Source of the DNA: Bog-473 sp963791455
GTDB taxonomy: Bacteria > Actinomycetota > Acidimicrobiia > Acidimicrobiales > RAAP-2
Reading direction: 5' to 3'
Length of the DNA stretch: 64,000 nucleotides
Assembly: GCA_963791455.1 (NCBI GenBank)
Contig: CAWBSM010000004.1
Coordinates: 620,001 to 684,000, forward strand
The first letter of the stretch is position 1. Each line of letters begins with the position of its first letter. Positions 17,349 through 26,865 of this stretch are shown here, piece after piece. A model generated the notes under the pieces. It saw only the letters and a list, made by a program, of their open reading frames with translations, did no database searches and was not told the origin of the DNA. A program made the position numbers and the translations under genes.

Positions 17349-18512
17349 TCAGCGCGCGTGCGGCATGCAGAGATCGTCGTATTCGGCGATGACGATCTCG
17401 CCCGCATCGGGACCGCAGGCCGGGCAGGCCGGGTCACGGCGAACCTTGAACGTGCGGAAGGACTCCTCGAGCGCGTCGTAGGCCAACAACCGGCCGATCA
17501 GCGGGTCCCCGAGACCGAGCAGCACCTTGATCGTCTCGATCGCCTGGATGGAACCGACGATTCCCGGCAACACGCCCAGCACTCCTGCCTCGGCGCAGGA
17601 CGGCGCCAGCTCGGCCGGGGGTGGTTCGGGGATCAGGCAGCGGTAGCAGGGGCCGTTGTAGGGGTCGAACACGGTCACCTGGCCCTCGAAGCGGAAGATG
17701 GAGCCGTGGACCACCGGTATCCGCTTGAGGAGCGAGGCGTCGTTGACCAGATAGCGGGTCGGGAAGTTGTCCGTCCCGTCGACGATCACGTCGTAGCCGT
17801 CGATGATCTCCAAGATGTTCTCCGCGCCCAACCGCACGTCGTAGGTCACGACGTTGACGTCGGGGTTCAGGGCGGTCAGCGTCTTCTTGGCCGAGTCGAC
17901 CTTGCGGTCGCCCACGCGGTCGATGTTGTGGAGGATCTGCCGCTGCAGATTGGACTCGTCGACGACATCCATGTCGATGATGCCGAGGGTGCCGACCCCG
18001 GCGGCCGCCAAGTAGAGCGCGGCCGGCGATCCGAGCCCGCCCGCTCCCAGCAGCAGGACCTTGGAGTCGAGCAACTTGAGCTGACCGACCTCGCCTACCT
18101 CGGGCAGGAGCAGGTGGCGCTGGTAGCGGTTCCGCTGGGCCGGGGTGAGGGTCTGCGGCGCCGCCCAGGGGAGGTCGGCGTCCTTCCACTTGTTGAACCC
18201 GCCGATCAGGGACTGGACGTCGGTGTAGCCGAGGTCGCCCATGGTCTTGGCGGCAAAGGCCGACCGCACGCCACCGGCGCAGTAGACGACGATCGGGCCC
18301 GACTTGTCGGGCAGCTTGCCCTCCACCTGGAACTCGAGCTGACCGCGGGGCAAGTGCACCGCGTGGGGGATGGCTCCTTGCTCGTACTCGTCGGGCTCCC
18401 GGACGTCGAGGAACGTGACGCCGCCCTGCTCGAGAAGGGCCTGCGCGTCGCGCTGGTCCACCTCGCGGATGGACGCCTTGGCCTCGTTGAGAAGATCTCG
18501 GGGTGTGGGCAC
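17349..18512 (-). CDS. moeZ: MoeZ-like sulfur-carrier adenylyltransferase with N-terminal rhodanese domain
   Basis: 387 residues from the GTG at 18510-18512, chosen because GGAGG lies eight bases upstream. Residues about 15-110 are a rhodanese domain with 'VVYCAGGVRS' (Cys78, the persulfide carrier). Residues about 120-385 are a ThiF/MoeB E1 domain: 'GAGGLGSP' at 156-163 for ATP, 'DGTDNFPTRY' for the catalytic Asp, and two Cys pairs ('CYRC', 'CPAC') that would bind zinc. Such proteins adenylate and then thiocarboxylate the C terminus of sulfur carriers (MoaD, CysO, ThiS). In known actinobacterial MoeZ the rhodanese domain is C-terminal, so the order is reversed here. Confidence 0.85.
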   Translation of the reverse strand: MPTPRDLLNEAKASIREVDQRDAQALLEQGGVTFLDVREPDEYEQGAIPHAVHLPRGQLEFQVEGKLPDKSGPIVVYCAGGVRSAFAAKTMGDLGYTDVQSLIGGFNKWKDADLPWAAPQTLTPAQRNRYQRHLLLPEVGEVGQLKLLDSKVLLLGAGGLGSPAALYLAAAGVGTLGIIDMDVVDESNLQRQILHNIDRVGDRKVDSAKKTLTALNPDVNVVTYDVRLGAENILEIIDGYDVIVDGTDNFPTRYLVNDASLLKRIPVVHGSIFRFEGQVTVFDPYNGPCYRCLIPEPPPAELAPSCAEAGVLGVLPGIVGSIQAIETIKVLLGLGDPLIGRLLAYDALEESFRTFKVRRDPACPACGPDAGEIVIAEYDDLCMPHAR

Positions 18513-18539
18513 TGCTCGAACCTCCGTGGCAGTTCGGGC

Positions 18540-18600
18540 CGGCGGTTCGACCGGCCTCGAACTGTAAAACACTACCAGCGGGGTCAACATTCCCGGCCGA
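18540..18600 (-). promoter_or_regulatory. Upstream region of moeZ with a motif shared with the gene at 39.05-39.30 kb
   Basis: On the minus strand 'ATGTTGACC' is followed after a few bases by 'GTAGTGTTTT'. The same pair of blocks ('ATGTTGTCG' and 'GTAGTGTTTT') occurs upstream of the small gene at 39048-39296, with a 2-base shorter spacer. It could be a shared promoter class or operator. The assignment is by eye only. Confidence 0.35.
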
Positions 18601-18606
18601 GCCTCG

Positions 18607-20356
18607 TCATCGTGAGCACGAGAGCGTGACCAACAGCCCGCTGGCCTCGAAGAACCTCGACGCGACTGGGTGGCACGCGCCGCCCTTGGTCAGTGCAGCG
18701 AGATCGAGGCCGAGCTCGGGCCCGGTGGTGCCAACTGGGATGTAGAGGAAGACCTCACGAGGATCGAGCCGGTCGACGAACGCGGTGATGGCGGGCGAGC
18801 CGTGATTTACGACGAATGCGACGCGGCTCGCGGCGATCTGACGGCCGACCTCTGTCGCCCTTCCATCGTATTCGTACTCGTAATACCTCCACCCGGGGGC
18901 GGTCATCACGCCACCAGTGACCACCACGGTGGTCCCGGGCTCTGCCTCGAGCCGCACGGCGGCCACGGCCAATCCGATCTTGGACCCGTACTGCGCACTG
19001 GATGTGGATCGCCGTACCTGCCGATAGGCACCGATCTCGCTCACGGCAGCGAGTACGACTCCCACTGCGACGGTGGCACATATCGCGACGGCGGCAAAGC
19101 GGCGCAAGAGCTGGAGATCGCCCCGGGTGAAGTGGGATGCCGGCCTTCGGAGACAGGTGCGGGCGATCCCGCAGGCTCGGACGCCGCCCAGACCGGCGAT
19201 CAGCATCAGCAGAGGTATCAGATAGAAGTTGGTACGGACGAAGCCGAACGGCCAGTACCTCAGGTACGAGGCGATGAGAGTCAGAACCTGGGATGCGACG
19301 ATGGCGTACAGCATCGTGCGCCCACGCTCCGAGTGTGCCGCCTCTCCCACCCCCACACAGAGCAGCACTCCGAAGACGAAGGTGAGCACCCATGACCAAC
19401 CACTCCCGAGGACGAGTCCCGGGAGCTGCGCCTGGGGGGAGCTGGTGAAGACGCCGGTGAGGAAACCCTGCACCCCATCCCAGACGAATGCGGCCTGACC
19501 TCCGATCCCGCCATGGGGGAGGAAATGCGAATTCCAGTACGGGCTGGAACGCAGGGCGCTCTGGGGGACGACGAACAGCCACAGATGCGCCAACACGATC
19601 AGCCCGGCACCGACCGCCCCTATGAAGTGCGGGCCGATGGGACGGCGCCGTCCTGCCCGTATCGCGTCGAGGAGGAGCAGGGGCCCGGCGACAAAGACCA
19701 CCGGCGTGCCAAAGACACACGCGAGGGCTATCCCGGCATAAGCCAGGTAGGTCCAGGTGGATCGCCTCATGGGCCGATCGACGTCCCAGGCGAGCTCGTG
19801 CAGCAACACCACGGCGATCACGGACGCAGCGTCGATCTGGTACTCGGACACCTGAAGCGCGTAGCTGACCAGCGTGCCCGTCAAGGAACCCACGAGGGCA
19901 ACCGCGACCGCCGCCGGCGTCGGCATCCACCGTCGCGGCGAGCAGGAGCAGGAGCACGCAGCCGATAGGCAGGAACAGCGCCGTGGGGAGGCGCAGGGTG
20001 AGCTCGGTGCTTCCGAAGAGCGCTCCGGAGAGGCGCTCCAGGAAAAACCAGCCGGCGGGGAACGGCGCACCGTCGAGCTTCAAGGTCGCCCACCAGTTAC
20101 CCGAGTTCGAGATGTAGTAGGCCCGCCACTGCTCGTTGAACCAGAAGGGCTCGGTGAGATTGCTCCACAGGGAGGCCACCGTGGCGATGGGAGCTCCGGC
20201 GCAGACCAGGAGGGCGAGGATCAGTTCGCGGCGCTCTCGCTTCCGCTTTCTCCGTTGCAGCCGGGACTCGTGTGACGGGGTCTCCTCAAGATTCGCCGAC
20301 TGCAGGCTCGGCTCGGCGTCGACGGAGGGCGGCGCGGTCGGGGTTTCTGTGGTCAT
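18607..20356 (-). pseudogene. GT-C/PMT-like membrane protein, frameshifted near 19,900-19,940
   Basis: The start at 20354-20356 gives a soluble N terminus and then membrane segments as far as 'LLLLLAATVDADAGG' (about 19,915). From there the membrane-protein pattern continues only in another frame ('VAVALVGSLTGTLVSYALQ' onward) down to the stop at 18607. Together the parts make a single polytopic protein of about 580 residues with the same plan as the genes at 9.7 and 21.1 kb: 'EPFWFNEQWRAYY' in the first loop, many helices and a short soluble C terminus. One net extra base in a GGC/GGCG-rich stretch explains the break. It could be a true frameshift or a sequencing error. The function, if intact, is probably polyprenyl-phosphate-sugar-dependent glycosyl transfer. 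Confidence 0.7.
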
Positions 20357-20418
20357 CGGTGGTCGAGGTGCTCTGCCACGTCAGGGCCGGAAGGTGAGAT
20401 GACGCCAGTCTCGGAGAG

Positions 20419-21060
20419 ATGGGCCCCGACGCGATGGGAGACTACCTTCTCATGGAGCTCCACGAGGCCATCCGGCGCCGCGCCATGGTGCGCAGCTTCT
20501 CGCGTGAGCCGGTGGACCGCGCCGTCATCGACAGGCTCCTCCACGCCGCGCTCCGCTCCCCCACGGCCGGCAACACCGGCGGTACGGCCTGGGTCGTACT
20601 CGAGGGAACCGCGCAGACCTCCGCCTACTTCGACGCCACGACCGACTCGGGGTGGCGGCGCCACCACCGGCCGCGGTCCGACGGCCTCGCCCGAGCGCCC
20701 GTGGTGCTGCTGGCGTACTCGTGCGCCGACCTCTACGTCGCCCGCTACCGCGAACCGGACAAGTCCGGTTCGGGCCTCGGCGAGGGTCGTGAACGGTGGC
20801 CGGTCCCCTATTGGACCGGGGATGCCGCGTTCGGCGTCATGGCGGTCCTGCTCGGGGCCGTCGACGCCGGCTTGGGCGCCTGCATTCTCGGGGCCTTCCG
20901 AGGTGAGCGCGAACTGGCGGCCCGGCTGGGAGTTCCCAACGGATGGCGTCTCTTCTGCGCCGTGCTCCTTGGCAAGCCCGACGGCGCCGATCACCCATCA
21001 GCGTCGCTCGACCGCCCAGGGCCTTCTCCGGCGACCCGTATCCACCGGGGTGGCTGGTGA
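20419..21060 (+). CDS. Nitroreductase family protein
   Basis: 213 residues from the first ATG; in-frame ATGs at 20434 and 20452 are alternatives. FMN-binding nitroreductase signature 'LHEAIRRRAMVRSFSREPV' at the N terminus, 'AALRSPTAGNTGG' near residue 47, and 'AAFGVMAVLLGAVDAGLGACILG' in the middle, ending with 'VLLGKPDG'. Members reduce nitroaromatics, quinones or enones with NAD(P)H, or act in coenzyme metabolism; the F420-dependent subgroup is also possible. Divergent from the frameshifted membrane-protein gene. Confidence 0.8.
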   Translation: MGPDAMGDYLLMELHEAIRRRAMVRSFSREPVDRAVIDRLLHAALRSPTAGNTGGTAWVVLEGTAQTSAYFDATTDSGWRRHHRPRSDGLARAPVVLLAYSCADLYVARYREPDKSGSGLGEGRERWPVPYWTGDAAFGVMAVLLGAVDAGLGACILGAFRGERELAARLGVPNGWRLFCAVLLGKPDGADHPSASLDRPGPSPATRIHRGGW

Positions 21061-21088
21061 CGGAGCGCCGCGCGGTCGACGCGGCCCG

Positions 21089-22744
21089 TCAGCCCGATCC
21101 CGTGGGATCGGAGAATCCGGGCCCGTACGGATAAAAGGACAGACATCCGTGGGTGCCGGACTCCCAAGTGGGTACGGGCAGCGAAGTGGCGCCGTCGCGC
21201 CTGCCCTTGGGGTCGACGACGATGTCGGCCGTGTTCCCAGGATAGACGCGGGCCACTCGAGTCGGTCCCGCGGCGGCCAACGCCGCCACGTACTCGTGGA
21301 GAGCAGAAGGAGGCTCGTAGGTCCCCGGGGGGGCGAAAACGACCCAGACCCTGTCGTACCGCCCCAACCATGCCGTCTCCTGCGTGGGCGAGCACGAGGG
21401 TGAGCCGGGTGCCTGCGTGATCAGATAGACATTGCCGGCCACCGTCACGCCCGTGGTCTGATGGTAGAAGTCATACAGGTTGGTTGCCGACCCCTCTATC
21501 AGCACCAGGGTGCGCGGTCCGGAGTGCGCGACGGCATAGTCAAGCGCCTGTCGTGCGCTCGTCATGGTGTACGGGCGAGCGATTGCGACCGCCGCCGAGC
21601 TCACCGTCGTCGCGACCACCAGCGCCACCAGTGGCACCGCCAAGAGTCCGAAACGCGCCGAGATCAGCAGCGTTCCGCCCAGCAGCAGTGCGGCGATGGG
21701 CACGAGGTAGAGGACCATGCGGTCGGCCACCGGGTATTCACGCAGGAGACCGCCGAGGAGGGTCACCCCGACCACGACGATGCAGAAGATGCCGATGACC
21801 ATTCGGTGCCGCACCAGGGCAATGGCGCCGACGCACAACAAAACGGCCGCCACGGGAAGCACAGTCAGGCCGACCGGATCACGGAGCGCGCCCACGACCA
21901 CGTGGTAGAGCCACGCGGTCTTGCTGCCCTCGGTCGGTGCCAGGGCATCGGACCAGAACGCGAGGAGCGTGCCGTTGGCATGCAGCTGGCGGAGAAGGGC
22001 GACGTACTCCAGGCCGAAGCTCAAGACCCACAGCAAGGTCGCGCCGACGACCCGCACCAGTGACTTCACGTCGCGACGCGCCGCGATAATGAGCACGACG
22101 GCGCCCGAGCCTGCCGCGAAGGCGGCGGGAAACGAGAACCACACCAGCACGGCGGCCGATGCCCCCCAGGCGACCAGACTGCCCGTGCTCAGGTGCCTCT
22201 CGACCGCTCGCACGGTCGCCCAAGCCAGGACGACGACCGCCATTGCGTCGCCGCTGTACTGCTTGGCGTCGGTCGAGTAGTAGACCAGCGACGGCGACAC
22301 CGCCACGATGAACACGGCGACGCACCCGGCCCATCCACCGAGCGTCCGCATGGCAAGCGAGCGGAACACGACCACGAGGATGAGCGCGGCCAGGAACGGA
22401 GCAAGGCGAAGAGCAAATTCGCCCGGTCCGAAGAGCTCGACGGCCGTCTTCTCCAAGAACAAGAAGCCGATCGGCGCACCCTGGTTGGAAGCCAACGGGT
22501 GAGTGAGGCCGGCATAGCTTCGGTTCACGACGTTGAGCGCGAGCTCGGCCTCGTCGTTCCATATCGACGGATTGGCGAGGTATTCACGAAGGCGCAGTAC
22601 CAGCCCGAGCACAGCCGCGGCCCACGACACGGTGCTCGGCGTCACGGTGGCTCGGCGGCGATGGGCGTGACGTGGCCGGCGCGGGGCCGCGCCAGCGTCG
22701 GGTCGATCGAGCCCGGCGACGGGCTCGGTGAGCGTGTGCGTCAC
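21089..22744 (-). CDS. Polytopic membrane protein, GT-C/PMT-like glycosyltransferase
   Basis: 551 residues from the GTG at 22742-22744, which overlaps the stop of the adenosyltransferase gene (GTGA); an internal GTG at 22643-22645 is an alternative. An Arg-rich cytoplasmic tail is followed by about ten membrane segments. The first loop has 'PSIWNDEAELAL', the Asp-Glu pair of GT-C enzymes, and 'GAPIGFLFLEKTAVELFGPG' matches the same loop in the 18.6 kb homologue. The C-terminal part is soluble and extracytoplasmic. Likely transfers a sugar from a polyprenyl-phosphate donor at the outer face of the membrane. Confidence 0.75.
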   Translation of the reverse strand: MTHTLTEPVAGLDRPDAGAAPRRPRHAHRRRATVTPSTVSWAAAVLGLVLRLREYLANPSIWNDEAELALNVVNRSYAGLTHPLASNQGAPIGFLFLEKTAVELFGPGEFALRLAPFLAALILVVVFRSLAMRTLGGWAGCVAVFIVAVSPSLVYYSTDAKQYSGDAMAVVVLAWATVRAVERHLSTGSLVAWGASAAVLVWFSFPAAFAAGSGAVVLIIAARRDVKSLVRVVGATLLWVLSFGLEYVALLRQLHANGTLLAFWSDALAPTEGSKTAWLYHVVVGALRDPVGLTVLPVAAVLLCVGAIALVRHRMVIGIFCIVVVGVTLLGGLLREYPVADRMVLYLVPIAALLLGGTLLISARFGLLAVPLVALVVATTVSSAAVAIARPYTMTSARQALDYAVAHSGPRTLVLIEGSATNLYDFYHQTTGVTVAGNVYLITQAPGSPSCSPTQETAWLGRYDRVWVVFAPPGTYEPPSALHEYVAALAAAGPTRVARVYPGNTADIVVDPKGRRDGATSLPVPTWESGTHGCLSFYPYGPGFSDPTGSG

Positions 22745-23283
22745 GTCCTGGACAGCATGTGCTCCGGTCCTTCTTGCCAGCGCGCCATTGCCCACAGCAG
22801 GTCGGACAGCCGGTTCAGGTAGGCGACCACGTAGGAGCCCGCGACAGGTTCGGCCACCGCGAGGCGCTCGGCCCGGCGGACGATCGTGCGCGCCAGGTCC
22901 AGCGCGGCGGCGACGCGGTTCTCCCCCGGGACGGTGAAGTCGCTCGGCATGTCGATGCGAGCCAAAAGGTCGTCGATCCGCGCCTCCAGCGCGGTCACCA
23001 TCTCGGCGGTGACCAGGGTGGAGCCCGCCTCCAACTTGGCCCGGTTCTCCGGGGCGGTGGCCACCTCGGCCATCAGGACGTAGAGATCGCGGGCGAGCCA
23101 GATCAAACGGTCGTTGACCTCCGAGCCCACCGGGGTCTCGGCGCGGGCGACGCCGATGGCCGCCTGGGCCTCGTCGACGGCGCCGTTGACCTCGATGCGC
23201 CACGAGTCCTTGCGCACGCGCCCGCCGAAGAGCAGGCCGGTCGTGCCGTCGTCACCCTTCTTGGTGTAGATCCTGGGCGTCAC
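22741..23283 (-). CDS. Corrinoid (cob(I)alamin) adenosyltransferase, PduO type
   Basis: 180 residues, GTG start. 'PRIYTKKGDDGTTGLLFGG' at the N terminus (ATP binding), 'VNGAVDEAQAAIG', and 'ALDLARTIVRRAERLAV' with the Arg/Glu pair of the active site. Trimeric PduO/MMAB-type enzymes move the adenosyl group of ATP to cob(I)alamin to give coenzyme B12. That is the cofactor needed by the mutase at 12.3 kb. It is also divergent from metH (69 bp apart), another cobalamin enzyme, although MetH uses methylcobalamin. So this locus has a B12 theme. Confidence 0.9.
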   Translation of the reverse strand: MTPRIYTKKGDDGTTGLLFGGRVRKDSWRIEVNGAVDEAQAAIGVARAETPVGSEVNDRLIWLARDLYVLMAEVATAPENRAKLEAGSTLVTAEMVTALEARIDDLLARIDMPSDFTVPGENRVAAALDLARTIVRRAERLAVAEPVAGSYVVAYLNRLSDLLWAMARWQEGPEHMLSRT

Positions 23284-23341
23284 CAGGCCGGATGCTACCG
23301 GCGCGGTCGGCCGACGGCGGGGAGGGGTCGGAGGACGCCGT

Positions 23342-23355
23342 TATCCTGTCTGGTG
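23342..23355 (+). promoter_or_regulatory. Probable leaderless start of metH
   Basis: A TATCCT hexamer at 23342-23347 lies 5-8 bases before the GTG start of metH, and no ribosome-binding site is present. This is the layout of a leaderless actinobacterial transcript. No convincing -35 box is visible. Confidence 0.4.
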
Positions 23356-26300
23356 GTGGCACCTTCCCTTGAACTCCGTGGCCGGCTCGACCCGTCGGCC
23401 AGCAGCTACCTGCAGGCGCTGCGCGAGCGCGTGGTCATCTTCGACGGCGCCATGGGCACGAACCTGCAGCTCCTCGGCCTCGGACCCGACGACTTCGGCG
23501 GTCCCGAGCTCGAGGGCTGCAACGAGTGGCTGGTCGAGACCCGCCCGGACCTGGTCGCGCAGGTACACCGCTCCTTCTTCGAGGTCGGCTGTGACGTCGT
23601 CGAGACCGACACCTTCGGCTCGACCTCCGTGGTCCTGGCCGAGTACGGCCTGGCCGACCGGGCCCGCGAGCTCACCCGGAAGGCAGCCGAACTGGCCTGC
23701 ACGGTGCGCGACGAGTTCTCCACGCCCCAACGCCCGCGCTGGGTCGCGGGCTCCATGGGTCCGGGCACCAAGTTCCCCACCCTCGGGCACATCTCCTACG
23801 CCGAGTTCAGCGATGCCTACGAGGAGCAGGCGCTCGGCCTCCTCGAGGGCGGCGTCGACCTCCTCCTGATCGAGACCCAGTTCGACCTGCTCTCGGTCAA
23901 GGCCGCCGTCAACGGCGCCCGGCGCGCCATGGCAGCCCTCGACCGTTACGTGGCGTTGCAGGCCCAGGTGACGATCGAGCTGACCGGACGCATGCTGCCC
24001 GGCACCGAGATCGGCGCCGCGCTCACCGTGCTCGACGCCATGCAGGTCGACGTCGTCGGCCTCAACTGCGCCACTGGCCCGGTCGAGATGAGCGAGGCGC
24101 TGCGCCACCTGTCGGGGGCCAGCCGCGTCCCCATCGCCTGCGTCCCCAATGCGGGCCTCCCGTCGGTGGTCGACGGCAAGATGCACTACGACCTCACACC
24201 CGAGGACCTGGCGGAGCACCTGTACCGCTTCGTGACCGAGTTCGGCGTTTCGGCCGTCGGAGGGTGCTGCGGAACCACTCCGGCCCACCTCGCCGCGGTG
24301 GTCGATCGCTGTGCCGGTGCCACTTCCGCCCGGCGCGCGCCCGTCTACGAGCCCGCGGCGGCCTCCATCTACACCTCGGTCCCGTTCACGCAGGACACTT
24401 CGTTCCTCGTGGTGGGCGAACGCACCAACGCCAACGGCTCCAAGGCGTTCCGCGAGGCGATGCTGGCGGGCGACTGGGACACGTGCGTGGCCATGGCGCG
24501 CGACCAAGTCAAGGAGGGCTCGCACCTCATTGACGTCTGCGTCGACTACACCGGCGCCGACGGCGTGGCCGACATGACCGAGATCGCGAGCCGCTTCTGT
24601 ACGCAGTCGAGCGTGCCGCTCATGGTCGACTCCACCGAGGGACCGGTGGTGCGCGCCGCGCTGGAGTGGATCGGGGGCCGCCCCATCCTCAACTCGGTGA
24701 ACCTCGAGGAGGGTGACGAGCCCGGCACCCGACTCGACACCTTCCTGCGGCTCGCCCGCGAGTTCGGCGCGGCTGTCGTCTGCACCTGCATCGACCAGGA
24801 GGGCCAGGCGCGCACGGCGGACTGGAAGGTGCGCGCCGCCCGCAACATCCGCGATATCGCAGTGGAGCGCTACGGCCTCGCACCCGAGGACCTGCTGTTC
24901 GACCCGCTCGCGCTGCCCCTGTCGACGGGTATGGAGGAAAGCCGACGGGACGGTATCGAGACCATCGAGGGCATCCGTCGCATCAAGGCGGAGCTGCCCG
25001 GAGTCTCTACCATCCTCGGGCTCTCCAATGTCTCCTTCGGCCTCAACCCGGCGGCCCGCCAGGTACTCAACTCGGTCTTCTTGCACGAGTGCGTGGAGGC
25101 CGGGCTCGACTCCGCCATCGTGCACGCCTCGAAGATCCTCCCGCTCTCGCGCATCGACGAGCGGGCCAAGGAGGTCTGTCTCGACCTGGTCTACGACCGG
25201 CGAAGCGACGGCTACGACCCGCTGCAGGAGCTGCTGGCGCTCTTCGACGGCGTCAAGGTCAACGCCGGGGCGGCGGACGAGCACCTCGATTGGCCGGTCG
25301 ACCGCCGGCTGGCTCAGCGCGTCATCGACGGCAACCGCAACGGCCTCGAGGACGACCTGGCGGAGGCACTCGAGTCCGGCCTGGACGCGCTCGCCATCGT
25401 GAACGACATCTTGCTCGAGGGCATGAAAGTCGTGGGCGAGCGCTTCGCCTCGGGCGAGATGCAGCTCCCCTTCGTGCTGCAGTCAGCCGAGACCATGAAG
25501 GCCGCCGTCGCCTTCTTGGAGCCGCACATGGAGAAGTCGGACCAGGGCGGCAAGGGCACCGTCGTGCTCGCCACCGTGAAGGGCGACGTGCACGACATCG
25601 GAAAGAACCTGGTCGACATCATCCTGACCAACAACGGCTACGAGGTGGTCAACCTCGGGATCAAGGTCGGCATCAACGAATTGATCGCAGCGGCCGAAGA
25701 GCACGAGGCCGATGCCATCGGCATGAGCGGCCTGCTGGTGAAGTCGACCCTCATCATGCGCGAGAACCTCGTTGAGCTGAACGACCGGTCACTGGCCGAC
25801 ATCCCCGTTCTGCTCGGCGGGGCCGCGCTCACCCGCACCTACGTCGAGCGCGACCTGCGCGAGGTGTACGACGGGCGGCTCTTTTACGGGCGCGACGCCT
25901 TTGAGGGACTGCGCACCATGGAGCGCCTGGTCGAGCTGAAGAAGACGGGTGAGGACGACCCGGCCTTTGGGCGTGAGATCTCTGAGCGCAACGTGCCGCG
26001 GCGCAGCCGGCTCGACGAGCAGGACACCGCGCCGGTCGAGGGCCAGCCCGCACGCTCCGCCGTGGCGGCGGACAACCGCCTGTTCAAGCCACCTTTCCTG
26101 GGCGCCCGGGTGGCGGTTGGCATCCCGATCGACGAGATCGCCGAATTCCTGAACCTGACCGCGCTCTTCCGCAACCAATGGGGCTTCCGGCCCGAGGGTG
26201 GGGAGAACGACGCCGAATTCAAGGAGCGGGTGAAGGCGACGTTGCGCGAGCAGCTCGCCAAGGCCAAGCAGGCCGACCTGCTGGTGCCTTCGGTGGCCTA

Positions 26301-26865
26301 CGGGCACTTCGCCGCGAATGCCGAAGGGAACGACCTCGTCATCTGGAAAGACGAGTCCCGGTCGTCGGAGTGGATGCGTTTCACCTTCCCGCGTCAGCGC
26401 AAGGAGCCCTGGCTTTGCATCGCCGACTTCTTCCGGCCGACCAGCTCGAGCGACGAGGACTTCGCCAGCTTCATGCTCTGCACCATCGGCGCCCGGGCCT
26501 CGGAGGAGACGGCGCGCCTGTTCGCGGAGAACCACTACCAGGATTACCTGTTCTTGCACGGCCTCAGCGTCGAGATGGCCGAGGCCACGGCCGAGTACTG
26601 GCACCTTCGCATCCGACAGGAGCTCGGGTTCGCCGACGAGGACGGTCCGACCTTGACCGGGCTGTTCCGCCAGCAGTACCGGGGGGGCCGCTACTCGTGG
26701 GGGTACCCGGCCTGTCCCGACCTGACGGACAACGCCAAGGTCGTGGAGCTGCTGGGAGGAGACCGCATCGGTGTCACGGTCAGCGAGGGGTTCCAGCTGA
26801 ACCCGGAGCAGACCACCGACGCCATCATCTGCCACCACCCAGAGGCCAAGTACTTCGTCGCGTGA
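23353..26865 (+). CDS. metH: Cobalamin-dependent methionine synthase
   Basis: 1170 residues, start GTG at 23353 (or the adjacent GTG at 23356). Domain order: homocysteine S-methyltransferase (about 1-330; zinc Cys in 'GLNCATGP' and 'GGCCGTTP'), pterin-binding methyltetrahydrofolate domain (about 350-620; 'ERTNANGSKAF'), cobalamin module with cap ('KGDVHDIGKNLV', His being the lower cobalt ligand), and a C-terminal activation domain ('RGGRYSWGYPACPDL' binds S-adenosylmethionine). It is complete and slightly shorter than the E. coli enzyme. It remethylates homocysteine with methyl-THF. No cobalamin riboswitch is seen upstream. The stop overlaps the start of the next gene. Confidence 0.95.
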   Translation: MVAPSLELRGRLDPSASSYLQALRERVVIFDGAMGTNLQLLGLGPDDFGGPELEGCNEWLVETRPDLVAQVHRSFFEVGCDVVETDTFGSTSVVLAEYGLADRARELTRKAAELACTVRDEFSTPQRPRWVAGSMGPGTKFPTLGHISYAEFSDAYEEQALGLLEGGVDLLLIETQFDLLSVKAAVNGARRAMAALDRYVALQAQVTIELTGRMLPGTEIGAALTVLDAMQVDVVGLNCATGPVEMSEALRHLSGASRVPIACVPNAGLPSVVDGKMHYDLTPEDLAEHLYRFVTEFGVSAVGGCCGTTPAHLAAVVDRCAGATSARRAPVYEPAAASIYTSVPFTQDTSFLVVGERTNANGSKAFREAMLAGDWDTCVAMARDQVKEGSHLIDVCVDYTGADGVADMTEIASRFCTQSSVPLMVDSTEGPVVRAALEWIGGRPILNSVNLEEGDEPGTRLDTFLRLAREFGAAVVCTCIDQEGQARTADWKVRAARNIRDIAVERYGLAPEDLLFDPLALPLSTGMEESRRDGIETIEGIRRIKAELPGVSTILGLSNVSFGLNPAARQVLNSVFLHECVEAGLDSAIVHASKILPLSRIDERAKEVCLDLVYDRRSDGYDPLQELLALFDGVKVNAGAADEHLDWPVDRRLAQRVIDGNRNGLEDDLAEALESGLDALAIVNDILLEGMKVVGERFASGEMQLPFVLQSAETMKAAVAFLEPHMEKSDQGGKGTVVLATVKGDVHDIGKNLVDIILTNNGYEVVNLGIKVGINELIAAAEEHEADAIGMSGLLVKSTLIMRENLVELNDRSLADIPVLLGGAALTRTYVERDLREVYDGRLFYGRDAFEGLRTMERLVELKKTGEDDPAFGREISERNVPRRSRLDEQDTAPVEGQPARSAVAADNRLFKPPFLGARVAVGIPIDEIAEFLNLTALFRNQWGFRPEGGENDAEFKERVKATLREQLAKAKQADLLVPSVAYGHFAANAEGNDLVIWKDESRSSEWMRFTFPRQRKEPWLCIADFFRPTSSSDEDFASFMLCTIGARASEETARLFAENHYQDYLFLHGLSVEMAEATAEYWHLRIRQELGFADEDGPTLTGLFRQQYRGGRYSWGYPACPDLTDNAKVVELLGGDRIGVTVSEGFQLNPEQTTDAIICHHPEAKYFVA

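Noticed and set aside
22745..23203. Long N-terminal extension of the 21.1-kb membrane protein
   Set aside because: Shadow of the adenosyltransferase gene in another frame; the GTGA overlap at 22741-22744 gives a better start.
22759..23352. 200-residue extension of metH
   Set aside because: It runs antisense through the adenosyltransferase gene; the homocysteine-binding domain starts only after 23353.
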